Shown: positions 4,812 through 6,005 of the stretch, piece after piece
Numbering within the stretch: the first letter of the stretch is position 1
Layout of the letters: every line of letters begins with the position of its first letter
Source: Dehalococcoidia bacterium
GTDB taxonomy: Bacteria; Chloroflexota; Dehalococcoidia; GIF9; AB-539-J10
Assembly: GCA_030606165.1 (NCBI GenBank)
Contig: JAUWGZ010000073.1
Location: 1-6,005, forward strand
Reading direction: 5' to 3'
DNA: 6,005 nucleotides
Notes under the pieces: generated by a model
What the model saw: the letters and a program-made list of their open reading frames with translations, nothing else
Told to the model about the DNA's origin: nothing
The model's database searches: none
Made by a program: the position numbers and the translations under genes

Positions 4812-6005
4812 ATGGCCGATAAAACTAATTCCAAGAAGTCTGACAAGGCTTCAATCCATATAACTGGGATGACTTGCACTACGTGTGCAACCACTATTGA
4901 GAAGGGTCTTTCCGAAACTCCTGGTGTGGAACAAGCTGACGTTAGCTTCGCTTCGGAGAAGGCTTCGATAAAATACGATCCTACAAAGGTAGACCTTGAC
5001 AAGATTAAGGATACCGTCTCGCAATTGGGGTATGGGGTCGCCACCAGGAAATCAATATTCCCGGTAGGTGGAATGACATGCGCCTCCTGTGTTGCCCGGG
5101 TGGAAGAGGCTCTCTCCAGCGTGCCGGGGGTGGTTTCAGCCAGCGTGAATCTGGCTTCCGAGAAGGCTACCGTGGAGTACCTGGAAGGAACGGGGCTGGC
5201 TGACATGAGACGAGCGGTAAAAGATGCCGGCTATGAACTTGGCCCCGAGGTGCAGGCTCTGGAAGATGTGACCACTGCTGCCCAGCGTGAGACCCGGGCT
5301 CTAAAGAGTAGGTTTATCATCGCCGCCATCCTCACCGCATCAATCATGGCCCTAGGCTGGGGTACTTCTTTTGTTGGGAAGCCTTATCTATTGTGGGCTC
5401 TGGCTACGCCAGTGCAGTTCTGGGCGGGTTTGCGCTTCTACCGAGGGGCATGGGGTGCGCTGAAACACAGGACCTCAGATATGAATACCCTGATCGCATT
5501 AGGTACCTCGGTGGCTTATTTCTACAGCATGATAGCCGTTATTTCCCCAAGTCTTTTTGCCACTGGCGTAATGGAACCCAACTTATACTTCCATACCTCA
5601 GCGGCGATCATAACCTTGATTCTCCTTGGCCGTTTTCTGGAAGCCAGAGCCAAAGGACAGACCTCGGAAGCAATAAAGAAGCTTATCGGTATGCAACCGA
5701 AGACCGCTCTAGTTATCCGTGAGGGCGAGCAGAGGGAGATTCTCATTGAAGAGGTTCAAGTTGGTGATCTTATCCTGGTACGTCCCGGCGAGAGAGTGCC
5801 CGTAGATGGCGTAGTACGCCAGGGCTACTCCAGTGTTGATGAGTCCGTGATTACCGGGGAGAGTATCCCAGTGGAGAAAAAGGTAGGGGATGAGGTGATC
5901 GGTGCCACTATTAACAAGACAGGCAGCCTTGAAATCGAAGCAACCAAGGTGGGTAAGGATACAACGCTGGCTCACATCGTCAGAATGGTGGAGGAAGCAC
6001 AGGGA
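4812..6005 (+). CDS. copA: Copper-type P1B heavy-metal ATPase, N-terminal 398 residues (3' partial)
   Basis: This is an inner-membrane ATP-driven metal exporter, most likely for Cu(I). The frame from ATG 4812 stays open to the window edge, so the C-terminal half is missing. A short basic leader precedes two heavy-metal-associated domains: GMTCTTC (19-25; C22, C25) and GMTCASC (87-93; C90, C93). Transmembrane helices follow at about 167-186, 191-210, 224-246 and 258-277, including the RTSDMNTLIALGTSVAY segment (220-236) typical of CopA-like pumps. The actuator domain starts near 280 and has PGERVPVDG (325-333) and the dephosphorylation loop TGES (348-351). The CPC metal site and the DKTG phosphorylation motif would lie beyond the edge, so metal specificity rests on the N-terminal half. 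The only in-frame start after a TGA at 4794 is this ATG, preceded by GAGGTG. Probably its own transcription unit. Confidence 0.95.
   Translation, partial: MADKTNSKKSDKASIHITGMTCTTCATTIEKGLSETPGVEQADVSFASEKASIKYDPTKVDLDKIKDTVSQLGYGVATRKSIFPVGGMTCASCVARVEEALSSVPGVVSASVNLASEKATVEYLEGTGLADMRRAVKDAGYELGPEVQALEDVTTAAQRETRALKSRFIIAAILTASIMALGWGTSFVGKPYLLWALATPVQFWAGLRFYRGAWGALKHRTSDMNTLIALGTSVAYFYSMIAVISPSLFATGVMEPNLYFHTSAAIITLILLGRFLEARAKGQTSEAIKKLIGMQPKTALVIREGEQREILIEEVQVGDLILVRPGERVPVDGVVRQGYSSVDESVITGESIPVEKKVGDEVIGATINKTGSLEIEATKVGKDTTLAHIVRMVEEAQG

Noticed and set aside
5393..5722. + strand frame of 109 codons within the ATPase region
   Set aside because: It lies in another frame of the ATPase, whose own frame is uninterrupted from 4812 to the window edge and carries HMA and TGES motifs.

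Overview
This window appears to be a stretch of chromosome from an anaerobic or microaerophilic bacterium. All supported genes lie on the + strand, and most carry strong Shine-Dalgarno sequences (AAGGAGG type). The gene content is a strict-anaerobe oxygen-defence set: flavodiiron protein, superoxide reductase and peroxiredoxin, with no catalase or superoxide dismutase. The gene styles recall Chloroflexota (Dehalococcoidia-like) or other sediment and groundwater anaerobes. That placement is an impression from protein style; the sequence does not prove it.

Layout. The left edge (2-361) is the C-terminal PAS domain of a larger protein that resembles the end of DUF438/hemerythrin/PAS proteins. 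It is followed 12 bp later by an A-type flavodiiron protein (374-1558). After an AT-richer 224-bp spacer comes a 92-aa double-CxxC zinc-ribbon-like protein (1783-2061). A compact run follows: class II superoxide reductase (2122-2469), Prx6-type peroxiredoxin (2549-3199), a 77-aa winged-helix protein (3218-3451), a two-helix DUF4405-like membrane protein (3473-3763) and a tandem two-domain ferritin-like protein (3774-4619). The 192-bp spacer after the ferritin gene begins with a nested stem-loop over the stop codon. The window closes with the first 398 residues of a copper-type P1B ATPase (4812-6005), which stays open to the right edge.

How the genes fit together (inference). The flavodiiron protein would reduce O2 to water (or NO to N2O). 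The superoxide reductase would convert superoxide to H2O2 and the peroxiredoxin would reduce H2O2 and organic peroxides. The ferritin-like protein would bind Fe(II), which also limits Fenton chemistry. The copper ATPase, probably a separate transcription unit, would remove another redox-active metal. Flavodiiron proteins and superoxide reductases usually take electrons from rubredoxin. No rubredoxin is encoded here, but a small protein with two CPxCG knuckles sits exactly between them.

The most notable points are the ferritin-like protein with two domains that both keep a full diiron ligand set, the candidate rubredoxin substitute, the small winged-helix protein inside the stress cluster, and the nested stem-loop after the ferritin gene. 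I saw no mobile element, CRISPR array, tRNA or rRNA, and nothing that clearly amounts to a wholly new system.
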